Assembly (NCBI GenBank): GCA_963920635.1
Contig: OY987298.1
Coordinates: 40,145,787 to 40,209,786, forward strand
Origin: Pseudeuparius sepicola
Taxonomy: Eukaryota; Arthropoda; Insecta; Coleoptera; Anthribidae
Reading direction: 5' to 3'
DNA: 64,000 nt
This document shows positions 44,901-57,289 of the stretch, one piece after another. Every line of letters begins with the position of its first letter. The first letter of the stretch is position 1. The notes below the pieces were generated by a model. That model saw nothing but the letters and a program-made list of their open reading frames with translations, was not told where the DNA came from and searched no databases. A program made the position numbers and the translations under genes.

Positions 44901-45573
44901 ACAACAATAATCAAATAAACAACATACCTTCCTCTTAATTTTTCCGGGTTTTGCTCGCAGTTTGTATTAATAACTTGACACACCAAAGCAAGTAGTGACC
45001 AGAACAAGCTTTAACAAAACTTGTCTTCATTATAATCCGAAAAAATAAAGTATTCACAGCGAGATTCTTATAACAAACTGAGAACAGAAATGATTAAGTT
45101 CCCGTCTACGAAAGTGAGGTTATAAACGCACAAAACACAAAACACAATGTCAACTGCAAAATGCGGTGTTGCCGCTGATTATCCTTAAACAATCGACTCG
45201 TATGTCATCTGTCATATTTTATGGGGGGCGTCTAATAAGTTCAGAATGGGATCAGTAAAATCCAAATATTTCATTGAAATGCTTGGAAATTTGATTATTT
45301 CTCACCAGGCGTATAAAAGCTGGATCCAATAATTTATCTGGGAATGTTTGGTTATATAAAAAAAGACGAAATAACTACTAATAAAATAGCAGGTACTTAT
45401 TGAAATTAGGGATCGTGACGTCACATTCCCTACTTTTGCGACCGTTTTTTTTCGATTTTTGAGCAAACTAATGGACAAAAAAATCTGTTGGTGGGGTTCC
45501 GTGATTATCTAGACATGTTTTACAAATTCCAATGAAAAAAAATATTTTTTATTCCTAAGTATACTTGTCCATT
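41983..45573. repeat. Large dispersed repeat, copy B
   Basis: Collinear with copy A at 26,975-31,230 and in the same orientation, with diverged patches and different insertions. It ends at CCTAAGTATACTTGTCCATTA, where a LINE begins. It lacks the satellite transposon of copy A. No long open frame. Confidence 0.75.
44025..44310. repeat. Tandem repeat of about 140 bp, two copies plus a part
   Basis: GATTTTTCTTG, TCCCGATTGCCACGT, GCACCTGAGTTTTTCGTTTC and AGTGCCATTTTG recur in the same order, starting at 44,029, 44,170 and partly at 44,300. Confidence 0.8.
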
Positions 45574-46583
45574 AAGTACGTTCCTGGTTTGCCCAAGATC
45601 GTTGCTTTAAACGCCTAATACCACCCTCTTACAGTGTAAACTCTGTTACTGGACATGAAATGGATATTGTTGCTTTGATTGAGACTTTTCTTCACTCGGG
45701 AGTGAGAGATTCGGAGTTATTTCCTAGTGATTACATCGTGATGCGTTGTGATAGAAGATTTGAAGAGTCTTGCAGACGTACTGGTGGTGGGGTCTTGTTG
45801 GCAGTAATATCTGATTTGTTTAACACAGAGTGTTTAAATTTGAGTCCGATTATAGTTGAGCATGCCTCAATTGACGTTGTTGGATGTAAGATTAGCCTTA
45901 ATGCTTTTACTGTGTGTATTTTTGTTATTTATATACCTCCATCAACGCCTGCGGCAATCTATGAATCGTTCCTGGAGAGTATCGCTCAGTTGGATTACTT
46001 ACATAATATTAACACGATTGTTCTGGGTGATTTCAATATCCCATCTTATGGTGTGGAGGCTCTAAATGATCAAAAATGTTACTTAATCCAAAATTTTTCT
46101 GATATGATGGGATTTAAACAATATAATAATGTTCCTAACATAAATGGTCGCTTTCTAGATTTAATATTTTCGTCTCATCCTTGCGAAGTGCATAAGGACA
46201 TTGCACCCTATGTTACTGAAGATAAACACCATTCCGCTTTAAATTTCTCATTCATTTGTGCGTCAGTCGTAGGTAATAATCTTGGGATCGGAGCTAATAT
46301 TAATACAGAATATAACTTCAGGAAAGCTGATTATATATTGCTTTATAATCTAATACTAGAAGCTGATTGGAAAAAGCTATACGATTGTACCTCTGTCAAT
46401 GATGCGTGTGAAGCCCTTTATGACACATTAAGAAATCTCTTCAATATCTGTGTTTCACGGAAAGTTAATGGACGCCGACGTTTCCCGCCCTGGTTTTCTT
46501 CCTTAATAATTAATAATATATTCGAAAAAGAAAGAGCTTATAAAAATTACAAGAAATTCAAGACTAACTGCAATTTAAATAGG

Positions 46584-46594
46584 TACCAGTGCTT
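46584..46594. repeat. Left target-site duplication of the nested LINE
   Basis: TACCAGTGCTT here is repeated exactly at 47,082-47,092, on the other side of the nested fragment. Confidence 0.85.
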
Positions 46595-47081
46595 GTAGAT
46601 TGTAGATTGTAGATTTCTTGGGGGTCGTTTTTTTGCCCTTACGGCCTTTCTTCACTGCGACCTAATTAGATCTTTTGTGAATGACCCTGCTCTAATAAAT
46701 TCCAAGGTCACCTAGGCTTTTGACGAAGCTTAGTATTTTCCTTGGGGCTAAGTTGCCAATTTCATTTGGATTTATATTGATCCTTTCGAAATATTTAAGT
46801 CTGTTTCGAATTAAGAGGGGACACTCACACAGTATGTGCTCGCTAGTCTCATCCCGTTCGTTGCAGAATCTGCATAGTCCATTGTCTGTTTTGCCCATTT
46901 TTTTAAGATGATATCTTAAAGGGCAGTGTCCAGTCAGGAGACCTGTGATGAGTCTTAATTCATTCTTGTTTAGAGTGAGAAGCTTTTTGGCGTTCTGAGG
47001 CGAATAGGTCAAAAATCTTTTCGCTTGTCTTTGTCCCGGAGTGTTACTCCAGTAGGCTTCCTTTTGTTCCTTTTCCCATGT
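46595..47081 (-). mobile_element. 5'-truncated I/jockey-type LINE nested in the other LINE
   Basis: An 487-bp fragment on the minus strand flanked by an 11-bp duplication. Its 3' tail is about three copies of TCTACAA. Only the last part of its coding region is present. Insertion came after the host LINE had landed. Confidence 0.85.
46692..47081 (-). pseudogene. C-terminal zinc-knuckle region of an I/jockey-type LINE
   Basis: The open frame runs from the truncation point to a stop at 46,692. It contains LITGLLTGHCPLRYHL, then CRFC, and a CxxxC/H set ending HILCECPLL, the knuckle that follows RT/RNase H in I/jockey-group elements. A related, more decayed copy is at 22,255-22,415. No start codon of its own is expected since the 5' part was lost at insertion. 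Confidence 0.75.
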
Positions 47082-49089
47082 TACCAGTGCTTACGAAGAA
47101 TCATAAAACAACAAATTAATGACGCATATAAAAATTATGTCACTGAGTGCGAAAACAGAATTCAGAATGATCCTTCAGTGTTTTGGTCATTTGTACAGAG
47201 GAAACGTGGTCAATCAAGAATCCCTGGCACAATGAAAAATGGCGCCACCACTCTGAACAGATCACAGGACATTGTGGACGCCTTTGCGCATTATTTTCAA
47301 AGTGTCTATAGTACATCGAGTAATGATTTTCAAGTAAATAATACTATACCTCTATCACATGACTGCATTAGCATTGGTAAAATTTCGCCTACACACGTTA
47401 CCAATGCGAGTAAGAAACTAAAAAACAAATTAACTCAAGGCGTTGATGGAGTTCCCAGCTTCCTGATTAAGGATTGTATATTTGCACTTGCTGACCCTAT
47501 TTGCTTTCTTTTCAATTTAATAATACAAACTTATACTTTTCCTGACATGTGGAAAGTTGCTAAGCTGATACCAGTATTTAAGAGTGGGGACAGCTCTGCT
47601 GTTGGAAACTATAGAACAATATCCATTTTGTGTAATTTCTCTAAACTTTTTGAAATTGTTGTGCATAGCAAGCTGTTCCCACCTTTGGCGCATAAATTTA
47701 ACTTTGGCCAGCACGGCTTCTTACCAAATAAATCGTGTGTAACCAACTTGGCGACATTGACCCAGGATTTAGCAGTTGCCATTGATTCAGGAAGGCAAGT
47801 AGACGTCATGTATCTGGCTTTCCAAAAGGCATTTGATCAAGTAGATCATTATGTGTTGTTAAATAAACTACAGCAATTTGGAGTCCATGACAGTGTCATT
47901 AGCCTTGTGAGATCATATCTTTTAGACCGAAAACAATTCGTTGAGGTGGAAGGATTCAAATCCTTTTTGTTTCCGTCTACCTCTGGTGTACCACAGGGCT
48001 CAAATCTGGGGCCCCTACTATTTTTACCATTTATTAATGATATTCTTGATTATATTGATTGCCCCAGATCAATGTATGCAGATGAATTTATAATGTGGTT
48101 AACACTGTGGCTGATTGTGAGTCCCTTCAAAACGAATTACTGAGAATTACTCACTGGTGTCTAACTAACCGACTGAAACTCAATAACTCAAAATGTAAGG
48201 TAATATCGTTCTCAAAAAAGAAAAACCCTCTTTACTATGACTACAACATGGATGGTGTTAAATTGGAAAGAACAACGGAAATGAAAGATCTAGGAGTTAT
48301 ATTTGACCATAAGTTCTCATTTTTGCCTCAGGTGGAAACACTGATATCACACACTTCAAAAACGTTAGGTTTTGTTATTAGAAACAGCCGCCATTTTACT
48401 AATGTTAAAACAATGAAGTTGCTTTTCTACTCGCTTATTAGATCAAGGTTAGAATATTGTTCACTCGTTTGGCACCCTATCTATCATAACCATATTAAGA
48501 GGTTGGAAAGTATCCAAAGAAGGTTTTTAAAATATCTTGCTTTCCGAGAGGACGGAGCTTACCCAGGAGGAGTAAATCCTGATTATCTTCTGCAAAGATA
48601 CCAGGAATCATCTCTTAGTAGTAGAAGAGACTTTCAGTCGGTGGTTTTCTTATATAACCTCTTAAACAATAGAATAAACTGCCCTGAACTTCTTAGTCAA
48701 GTTAATTTTAATGTTCCCCGCTTGGAGGCTAGAGCTAAACCTACATTTTATATAAATACAGCACGCACACATGTTTCCTCCCAGTCTCCAATAAGCTATA
48801 TGTGTCAGAATTTTAATATGATCTCTTCCCATTGTGATGTACATTGTACTTCCATTCGAGCCATAGCTGAAAAAATTCTTAACAGAGTAGACATCCAGTG
48901 AGTTGCAATTAGAAGTTTGTTAATATGTATTTAGTCATACTATATATCTTACTATATATTAATATTGATATCACTTGTAATTTAAATTTGGTATGTAAAG
49001 TTTATTATTTTAGGTGTAAGTGTTTCCTGTAATTGGGTGGTAAACCTGTTGGAAATATATGGCTTTATTATTATTATTATTATTATAGA

Positions 49090-49340
49090 TATAATTTTCC
49101 GATGAATTCAAATATGACGTCAAACCTAATATACAGGGTGTTGTTAAAGAGTTATTTGAAAGATACCTTTTTCCGAAAAATTGTGAAGTTGGACTTTAGC
49201 AAGGAATAGTAATGAGTAGGTATCGATTATCATTTCTGACTTCCGGTTTGACCGGAACTGAGCATCACTTGGTTATATTTTTGAGAACCAGCATTATTTT
49301 CACTATCAAAATCTGTATTTATTTCAGGTCTTGTCTGAGG
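49090..49340. repeat. Partial copy of the 62,595 foldback family
   Basis: AATATGACGTCAAACCTAATATACA and the following TTCTGACTTCCGGTTTGACCGG match the left arm of the element at 62,595-63,685. The outer end and the second arm are missing; it abuts the LINE tail. (First motif shown only in outline at 49,109-49,133.). Confidence 0.6.
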
Positions 49341-49850
49341 CGCCTCCCAAATACGATTAGGTATACGCGATGAACGTTACAACCGGCAATTAACCTGACA
49401 AGGTGAGTGGAGGCGAGTCCGGCTCGGCTCGCTCAGGGCAAACAAAAGGCGGGCAATCTTCTTCCCATTGCCTCGAAACAATGGACACTTAGGCGGGTGC
49501 TCAGTTATCCTGTTATTCGATAAATTGACCATATCCGCAAACATCCTCAACCCGGCCCGCGCACCGCTACGAGGGCGTGCGAGGTTTCAAACTCCACTCA
49601 AGTGCGATGTTGAATATTCAAATGTTGGACACCTATTGCGGGGTTCTATAGAGTTCGAACTATCAGAGATATACTAATAAGTCCGGGCACTAGGCCTTGT
49701 GTAAACAAACGTTTCCCTCTTGCCCTCTCCCGCTCCCCTCCACCCGCCGTCATCGGAGTACCATCGATATCTTATAATAAGTATAAGAAAATAAGCTATA
49801 CACAGTGTTAAAGGATGGTTTTTAGTGGCATGTCAGGTAAAGGACATCAA
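49341..49850. other. No gene seen; GC-richer island
   Basis: 49,380-49,690 is low in repeats and GC-rich compared with the flanks, with an ACAATGG motif. It may be host regulatory DNA. No coding frame is convincing. Confidence 0.25.
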
Positions 49851-49854
49851 TTGA

Positions 49855-49945
49855 AAAAAATGCACTCCAGCCAGGACTCGAACCCGGGACTCCTACTGAT
49901 CTGAGAGCGGTTCGTTTGCATTCTACCGCGTGCGCGCAAAATATT
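49855..49945 (-). repeat. tRNA-derived SINE-like fragment
   Basis: On the minus strand GGGTTCGAGTCC (B box) follows GCGGTAGAATGC (A-box-like) with tRNA-like spacing and ends in TGGAGTGCATTTTTTT. There is no intact acceptor stem, so a SINE or pseudo-tRNA is more likely than a working tRNA. Confidence 0.5.
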
Positions 49946-50235
49946 ACCGCAAAATATTGCCGACCGCGACCGTGAGTGTGTTGTAGTGATGCCTAGTAGG
50001 TAACGCTTTTTACTGCAGTGCGGATGGCTGTAAAACCAGTTCAAAAGACTATATTACCTTTTTTCATTTCCTAAAGACCCTGAAAGGTAAGGTTGAGTGT
50101 GAGGTACCTACCTACAAAAATTAAGACATTTTTATGTGACATTTGAATACTTAGGTATTAATTGAAGGATAATACCTATAGATAAAATATTAATATATTG
50201 AAAATTTGAAGGTGTCAACATAGGCTAGTCAAAAT

Positions 50236-52249
50236 AGGTGGTAGAGGTAGAAAAAATTAGTAACAAAGTGATCTCTGCGGAAATGAGTAGTCAATGGAGT
50301 CATTATTAACCCCTCAAAAGTCTCTCTTTGTCGCATTGGTGGAACTTGGAAAAAAATTACCGCCATCTTGATTTTTTTTGAATTTACTGAATATCTCGTA
50401 AAGTATGCATTTTATCAAAAAAACTCAAGAGATCATTTTTATAGAGAATCAAAAGCTACCTATAATGGAGACTATTGGCCAAAAAACAAAACAGTTATGG
50501 AAATTTATATGATTTGACACTTTTTAAAATTCGGTTAATATGTGGAATAGTATGCATTTTATGAAAAAATCTGAAGGAACCTTTTTTGTGCAGAATAAAC
50601 TACAGTACACAAAATAAAAATATAATAAGAAAAATCTAAATATTTTTGTAAGGGTAGAAAAACAAATAAATATAATAAGAACAACATTTTACATTTGGGC
50701 AGGAACCAGGACACTAAGCAATTAAAATAAATTTAATTTTACTTTATAAATCGTCTTCTTCATCATCATGCACTATGGCGTTATTACAGCTTACACCGTA
50801 GCACTGACCACATTTTGCTGAGCACTTTAGTCCAACTTTTCTGCAAGAACAACTCTTCAAGCAGCTGCTTTCTTTGCAATTGCAAAAAATTAATTTCAAC
50901 AAATTTGAGTGTGCTATGGATCTTGTGTTGTGGTAATAGGTACTAGATCTCCATTTTCGTAAGTTTTAAAACCATACTTAAGGGGGTGGAGGGAGTTCCC
51001 CAGCCATTCTTGAATTTATAAAAATATACAACGTAAGCATAATAAGAAATGTACCTTATTCTTTAAAAAAATTACCTGAAAATACGTCCTAAGAATGTGC
51101 TATTTGGCAGATTTTCGGTTGGTAGCAGTGAAGCTAAACATAATTCTGAATTTAAGCTTTGCTTTGAAATCATCCGCATATACAGTGTCCCAATTTGATT
51201 CTGGACACCTCAGAAATATATGAAGGGCAAAGAAAACAAATGGTCTCTATTTTTTTATTGGTAGTCCCAAGGGAGAGTATCTCATATGTGGTGGTATTTA
51301 AATTGGGTAAATATGTTATGACCTGCTATGATTTTTTAATATAGCAAATTTTCAAGAAACCCTATTGATTTTTAGCTTTTTCGCCTTTTTCTCCCACTTT
51401 TTTTCTTAGAAATGTGTCCTTTCTGGAGCTTTCATGTCAAAATATTATTAAGGAAACTTGTTCATTGTGAAAACATAAAATTTTGACGTGAAAACTCCAG
51501 AAAGGACACTTTTCTAAGAAAAAAGTGGGAGATAAATCTAAAGATCAAAGTAGGCCTAAACTTTTGAAATTTTGGGAATCCACTCAGTTTTTCATTCTGA
51601 ATAAGTTTTGTCGTAAAAAAATCCCTAATAGGGTTTCTTGAAAATTTGCTATTTCAAAAAATCATAACAGGCCATGGACATAATTACCCCATTCAAATAC
51701 CACCGCCTGCCTGCCTATGAGATACTCTCCCTTGAGACTACCAATAAAAAAAATAGAGACCATTTGTTTCTCTTGCCCTTCATATATTTCTGAGGTGTCC
51801 AGTATCAAATTGGGACACACTGTATAGTGGGTGATGTACATACCTTGGTTAATATCATGAATCTTCTTTGGACACCGGTAAAGATTAAAAAAAATAAGTC
51901 CTGATTTAATCAAAACTGCCACTATTTCAGATATTAACAAAATAAAAAAAAACATATTGCCAAATCATATAACTTTCAATAACATTTTTGTTTTTTGATC
52001 AATGAACTTGAAATTTTTTCATTATAAGTAACTTTTAATTCTCCATAAAAAGAGTATCTTGAGTTATTTTGATATTATGCATACTTTACGAAATATTTAA
52101 TAAATTAGAAAAAATCAAGATGGCGGCCATTTTTTTGCAAGTTCCACCAATGCGACAAAGTGCGATTTTTGAGGGATTAATAAGGATCCCATTGACTACT
52201 CATTACCGCAGAGATCATTTTGTTACTAATTTTTTCTACCTCGCCTGTA
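50236..52249. mobile_element. Foldback element, 2.0 kb, with another foldback nested in it
   Basis: The left arm (GAGGTAGAAAAAATTAGTAA at about 50,243) is inverted at the right (TTACTAATTTTTTCTACCTC to about 52,241). GTGGAACTTG...GCCATCTTG pairs with CAAGATGGCGG...CAAGTTCCAC. The centre is occupied by the nested element at 51,183. No real gene. Confidence 0.85.
51183..51822. mobile_element. TA-flanked foldback element nested in a larger one, 640 bp
   Basis: Starts CAGTGTCCCAATTTGA and ends CAAATTGGGACACACTG, with TA on both sides. The arms match over most of their length. Confidence 0.85.
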
Positions 52250-52680
52250 TAAACCTGCCTAGATTGACTAGGCTAACAATAGAAGAATGCCTTAGGGTTC
52301 ATCGGAGAACATAAATTTGCTTATGGTAAGACGCATGCTTGTGTAGGTACGTATGCGTAATATTTTGTACTGTATTGTTTATGTCAATTTAAATATCAAA
52401 ATAATTACTACAGGATGAAAAAGTAGATATGATTAATTTAGCCCATTGTCGTTAAATATTTATTTGTTATTTATGTGTTTGTCTGCTCTATGTTTTGTTA
52501 TAGGCTTTATTAAAAATGAACGTAAAACATAAAAATTGCATTTTTATTCATGTTCCAACCAAAGGCTACAGATATACCTACTAATTATGTAGATTCTGGT
52601 AATAGCTACCTTGTATTTTAATTTAACTGTACCTACCAAAAACTAACCGTACACTAACCTACAACACAAATAATGTTGTA

Positions 52681-52722
52681 CCAAAGTCTACAAATAGGTA
52701 TACTAATATTTGTAGACTTTGG
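52681..52722. repeat. Short perfect hairpin, 16-bp arms
   Basis: CCAAAGTCTACAAATA at 52,681-52,696 is exactly inverted at 52,707-52,722 with a 10-base loop. Confidence 0.9.
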
Positions 52723-52749
52723 TGAATAATGGAAAGTCAATATGAACCA

Positions 52750-55214
52750 GCCCCCGTATAACTAGCTTGACGGCGATTTCGTTTAGTCGCCCTCGTAAAT
52801 GCGAAGCGTGCGCGAGGTGACGTTGATTTACGACCGGTCGCAAAAAATTGTCGGCTATTTCCAGAGATCAAAGAAGTGAGCGGACTTTAGTATTTCTAGA
52901 CTTGGCTAGAAGGCTCAAGATGTCAACCAGGTAGAACGTCCACCATTGCACAGAAAAGCTTTTTAAAATAAATTAAATTTGGGGTACCTAAATGGTATTG
53001 CCCATTAACATTTGACCCTTTTTAGCAAGAAAGTTTATATTATGCTCTTTTATCGTTACCTATAAAGATTAGTTGACACTTATCCCAACCTATATAAGAT
53101 TGGGGTAGTTTAACTAAATTTGTTACACCGTATACTTGAGGAAAATGCTCCTCTCACAGTTCGAACATCCAAGAGCGACTATATAGTGACGCAGAGATGT
53201 GGCCAGTGAGTAACAAAGAAAAAATATAGTATCTGCCAATGGCGGCTCCAGGATTTTATCAAGAGGGGCTTGAATGAACGAAGACCACATATTTTATATC
53301 AGGGCCGTTGCTAGACTTTGCCTTTGGGAAGGATTACAAATTTTCAAAAGTGAAATAGGTATATTTTGTTTGTGATTATAAATTACACCGAAGACGAACA
53401 TTTTTCGAGTTTTTTGAAGACCAAACACACTTTAAACAAATAAAAAAGTATGTAATAAAATATTACGTAAGTCAACAAGGTGGAACTTTTTCCTATGGGC
53501 GCATAATCATTTTTTATAACCAAGAAGTACTGTTTTATCCTTTTTAGAGAGAAAAAAGTTTTACAAAATTTATGGTTTATCGTTATTAATTTTAAAATCT
53601 TTATTTTAATCGCCTGAACTTTTTGTTTGAAAGGACCTTTTCTTGTGACCTCCCTATAATTTTCAAAATGCAAATCCAGGGCCGGCTACGATTTTTTGAC
53701 AACTCCATTTTCACGAAAACCATTTAGCGATTTTTCTATTTAAAATCTGATAGTACAGGTTTGTCACCCTAATATACCGAATTCGAATAAAAATATACAG
53801 GCAGTTCCATTCTGCAGGGTATCATCTGGCGAATAAAGTATGCTATGGAATCCCCTCAAAAGAGTTTATTGGTCAACAGGACCACTCGAATATATCAAAA
53901 CCGCCACAAGCACTATAAACTAACTAAGACAAAAATACAGAAGCCTGCCAGTCAGTAAGTCAGTATTAGAAATTAACTTTGTTAAGAAAGCTTCAATAAT
54001 TTAAATTGTTTTTTATTTGTAGGTTGGCATTTTGTAAAAAAATACTTTTGTGTTTAGGTATTAATATTTTTTCAATAATTCCAGAGCACTCAGAATATAA
54101 TTTCATACATTTTAGAATTTTAAGATGGTCCGGAGAAAAATACCCTGTACATTTAGAAAGCGTTATTTTAATAATTTTCCCTTACTCTTCCACCCCTGAT
54201 GCGCTTGAGTCAATAAATAAAAAAAATATATTGACAAATTGTAGAGGAAGGCCCGTTTTATTGATTTATACATTATTCTGACACTTTTGGTTCAAAACGA
54301 ATTAGCTCCAAGAGCAAATTTAAACATCGCCGCCAAGTTCAATTAAAAAAAATCGCCTATTTCAAAGTTATCTGATGCCAATAGTTCGTTATGCTATCTG
54401 CGAGCAATGATGCCACTTTTTTAAATCGGTTAATATACATAAATTATAGAAAAAACAAAAAAGTGCAATATTTTTTCGCCCGCCCGGTGGGACCCAAAAA
54501 ATTATGATCTTCTTTATTGATAACAATCATTAATCTAGAAGCAAGAAGTGATTTACTACTAAATGACGAAGTTTGTTTCTAATGTGTGCCACAACTAGTT
54601 GCACACAAAAGTCGCATTCTTCCACTTAGCCCGAAAAAAAACATACATATTATACACTACAAGTCACTATAACAATAGTGTTTCAATATACATTATTAGT
54701 ATAGTTTTAATATAACACATATATACGAGTATATTTATCACACTTACTAATACGACTCTAAATACTAATTGATAACAATATATTTGATACAGGTAAGAAA
54801 CCGTGATAAAGAAATAAATTCTACTTAGGTAAGGTACTGTACATTCAGAAACATGGCCCGGAGATTATATAATTCTTAATTCGAACTTTAAGGCTCAATG
54901 TAGAGCACGTGCGTGGTGATTCAATATTTTGACTCATAAATTGGCTTTTTTCGATCTGTAGCGAGCAACACACATAATTTTAAATTTTTGCCAATACAAA
55001 TTTTAATCTAAGTAATTACTCACATTTTGAGACAAAAATTATTTAGAAATATTTATCACAATGGCAGTTATTAGCATTTTCGCAATAAGCCTAATAGAAT
55101 AATCTGTAAAATTTACAGAAAAAAGTGTACATTTTTAGGAAAAAAAAAGAGTACGTGACCCCAGGACGCTTTCGTACAATCCCGTAAGTGTTCGCACATT
55201 TTCTTTTCTTAATA
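52750..55214. other. No gene seen
   Basis: AT-rich sequence with chance frames. 52,750-52,900 is GC-richer. I saw no long repeats or recognisable protein remnants. Confidence 0.3.
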
Positions 55215-55216
55215 TA

Positions 55217-56128
55217 CAGGGTGAGTCTTTTTCGATGCCCACTATGGAGATCTCGGAAACTAGCAGAGCTGGCACAAAGGTTAAATGGGGAAAGAATTGC
55301 AGTTTTGAATGCTCAATCGAATGCCCCTTTTGGATTTTTGAAAAAGTTGGCTCACTAGATATTTTGAATTTATTTTTATTTTAAAAAAAGGTCAACTTTT
55401 AAAATAAAAAAGGTGCATTATTATTTATGCAAATATTGCATTATTTTAAAACTGAATTTGTCGCCTTTCTTAGAGAGCGCTTGTCAATACTGGCAATTGC
55501 TTCTCAAACAGCTGCTCTTAATTCAACAATTGCCTCATACCACAAAAAGAAATCCATAACAGACAAATCGGGGGATCGATTACGGGCAAATAATTATGTG
55601 GTGGAGCTCCATCATGATAATTTTTGTTTTATTTTTACCGAGATTTTTACATTTTGTTACCAGCTTAAAATAAAATATTTGAATGTTTGAAGTATGTCTT
55701 AATATAAAATAGAATATAATTATGAAAATATTCCATGGCTGACTATGTGAAAATTAAAAAAAAAATCAGAAAGTTAGCCATAGCTATTTTATTTTTTATT
55801 AAAAAAAACACAAGTTTATGTCATATCTCAAAAAGCACAAACAACATAAAAAATTGGATAAGATTATCTTATTAAGCCCAAAATTATCTACAATTTTTGT
55901 CTCTTATAGTTTTTCTGTATAATCAGAAATAACGGAGCTACAGAGATCTGATGAAATCGAAAAAATCACTCTTTTCAAAATATCTAGTGAGCCATACACG
56001 TTTTTAAAAATCCAAAATGGGCATTAGATTGAGCATTCAAATTCTTTAATTCTTTCCCTATTTAACCTTTGTTCTAGCTCTGCTAGTTTCCGTGATCCCC
56101 ATAGTGGGCATCGAAAAAACTCACCCTG
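55217..56128. mobile_element. TA-flanked foldback element, 912 bp
   Basis: Starts CAGGGTGAGTCTTTTTCGAT and ends with the near reverse complement CGAAAAAACTCACCCTG; TA on both sides. A half copy lies at 32,070. No gene. Confidence 0.85.
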
Positions 56129-56535
56129 TATATTGACTCTGAAAGAGGCTTAAATTATACAAAATACTACACTCATCAACACATCAATTTTGAGAGATGG
56201 CTTGTTTGCCGTTGTTATTATAATGGGTACGTTGGGAAAAACAAAACTAAGTATTGTCCTCCTCATATCTAGGTATGTGCCTTTGGTATCTTATTTCCCC
56301 CATTAGGCCAGGGAAATTACGGTAAAAAATAACAAAACCTAGACAAAATTCATAACCGCATTTTTATAATGTCATCACAAAATATTGGCAATAAATGAAC
56401 GCCGGAAATGTTTTTTTATACAAAATTAATATACGCGTGTGGGCGTTTTTTAGGAAAACAAATTTTCTTGTTGTAATAAAGACGGCATAAATATTAAATG
56501 CGAATTTTAAGCTGCATTTATTAGTAAGTAAGGTA

Positions 56536-56786
56536 CCTATACCGTACTTTCACCGTTTTATAGTAGACATAGCCATGGCTGGGCGCCGCGCCGCCGTGTA
56601 TTCGGCTAGGTTCGTCAGTCGTTGGCGGGGGGCGGGGCGTGTTTTTTGCTCGCAAAACTCGACTTATAAGCGGTGCGGGACTACTGTGTAGTGCGTACTC
56701 CCCCCGCCAACGACTGACAAACCTAGCTGGACTCACGGCGAGGCGCGGCCTATTCCCCTATGTCTACCAAAACGGTGAAAGTACGA
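56536..56786. mobile_element. GC-rich hairpin MITE inserted in the long GGCCAGGG copy
   Basis: GTACTTTCACCGTTTTATAG pairs with the right end CAAAACGGTGAAAGTAC, and GTCAGTCGTTGGCGGGGG pairs with CCCCCGCCAACGACTGAC. It is flanked by TA. The sister copy at 59,227 has the uninterrupted site, so the insertion is well defined. Confidence 0.8.
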
Positions 56787-57252
56787 TATAAAGTTGAGAT
56801 TGATAAATTAAACAGATTACGTTTGCGCAAGTAGGTATATGAATGATGTAAAAATAACATTTTGCGTAATATTTTGTTGGGCAAAAATATTAACTGCGAT
56901 TTTATTAACATATTGTTTTGCCGGAAATCGCATTTTAAAGAAATTTGAAGCTGTCTTTGAGAGCAAAATTATTAACTGGCTGATTTTTGTTAAACTTTGT
57001 AAGTAACAAAAATTGGTAACGGAAGTATTTTGAAATGACAAATGACAGTGTACCTACATGCGCCGTAAATGTTTAATTTCGCTATAGGTGATTTAATATA
57101 GTTATATGGAAAAAGTTAAACAAAAAAAAAACAGTTAATATGTTTGCTTTCCTAAAGAAATGACAAGTGACAGTTGACCTATATGCGCCGTAAAAAAATG
57201 TTTTTCTTGAAATCGGCATTAAAATGTCCCAAAATCGTCATTAAAAGCACAG

Positions 57253-57289
57253 AAATCGTACAATAATGTAGCCCATTATTGTACGATTT
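57253..57289. repeat. Short perfect hairpin, 16-bp arms
   Basis: AAATCGTACAATAATG at 57,253-57,268 is inverted exactly at 57,274-57,289, with a 5-base loop. Confidence 0.85.

Larger units (their letters stand above)
45660..48901 (+). pseudogene. Endonuclease-reverse transcriptase of the LINE, interrupted and catalytically dead
   Basis: The first frame (45,660-46,598) is an exonuclease-endonuclease-phosphatase domain, with GDFNIP and FLDLIFSS. It stops where another LINE fragment is inserted. Beyond the insertion the RT continues in the corresponding sense, and shifts frame again near 48,100. The last frame to 48,901 holds the thumb/C-terminal region (LGVIFDHKFSF, RLEYCSLVWHP). The first catalytic Asp of RT is Ala (MYLAFQKAFD) and the second Asp of the YADD box is Glu (YADE). 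The copy cannot be active. Confidence 0.85.
45574..49085 (+). mobile_element. Jockey/CR1-like LINE, 5'-truncated and decayed
   Basis: Endonuclease and reverse transcriptase domains in order, then a 3' region ending in (TTA)n at 49,067-49,085. The start of the endonuclease is missing. A second LINE fragment is inserted at 46,595-47,081. Confidence 0.85.

Noticed and set aside
49855..49945. Functional tRNA gene
   Set aside because: A and B boxes are present but no complete cloverleaf or acceptor stem could be formed; it ends in a T-run like a SINE.
51662..51955. 97-codon frame with hydrophobic start
   Set aside because: It overlaps the arm of a nested foldback element and continues into the outer one; no recognisable feature.
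55427..55690. 87-codon frame
   Set aside because: Lies inside a non-autonomous foldback element and has no recognisable motif.
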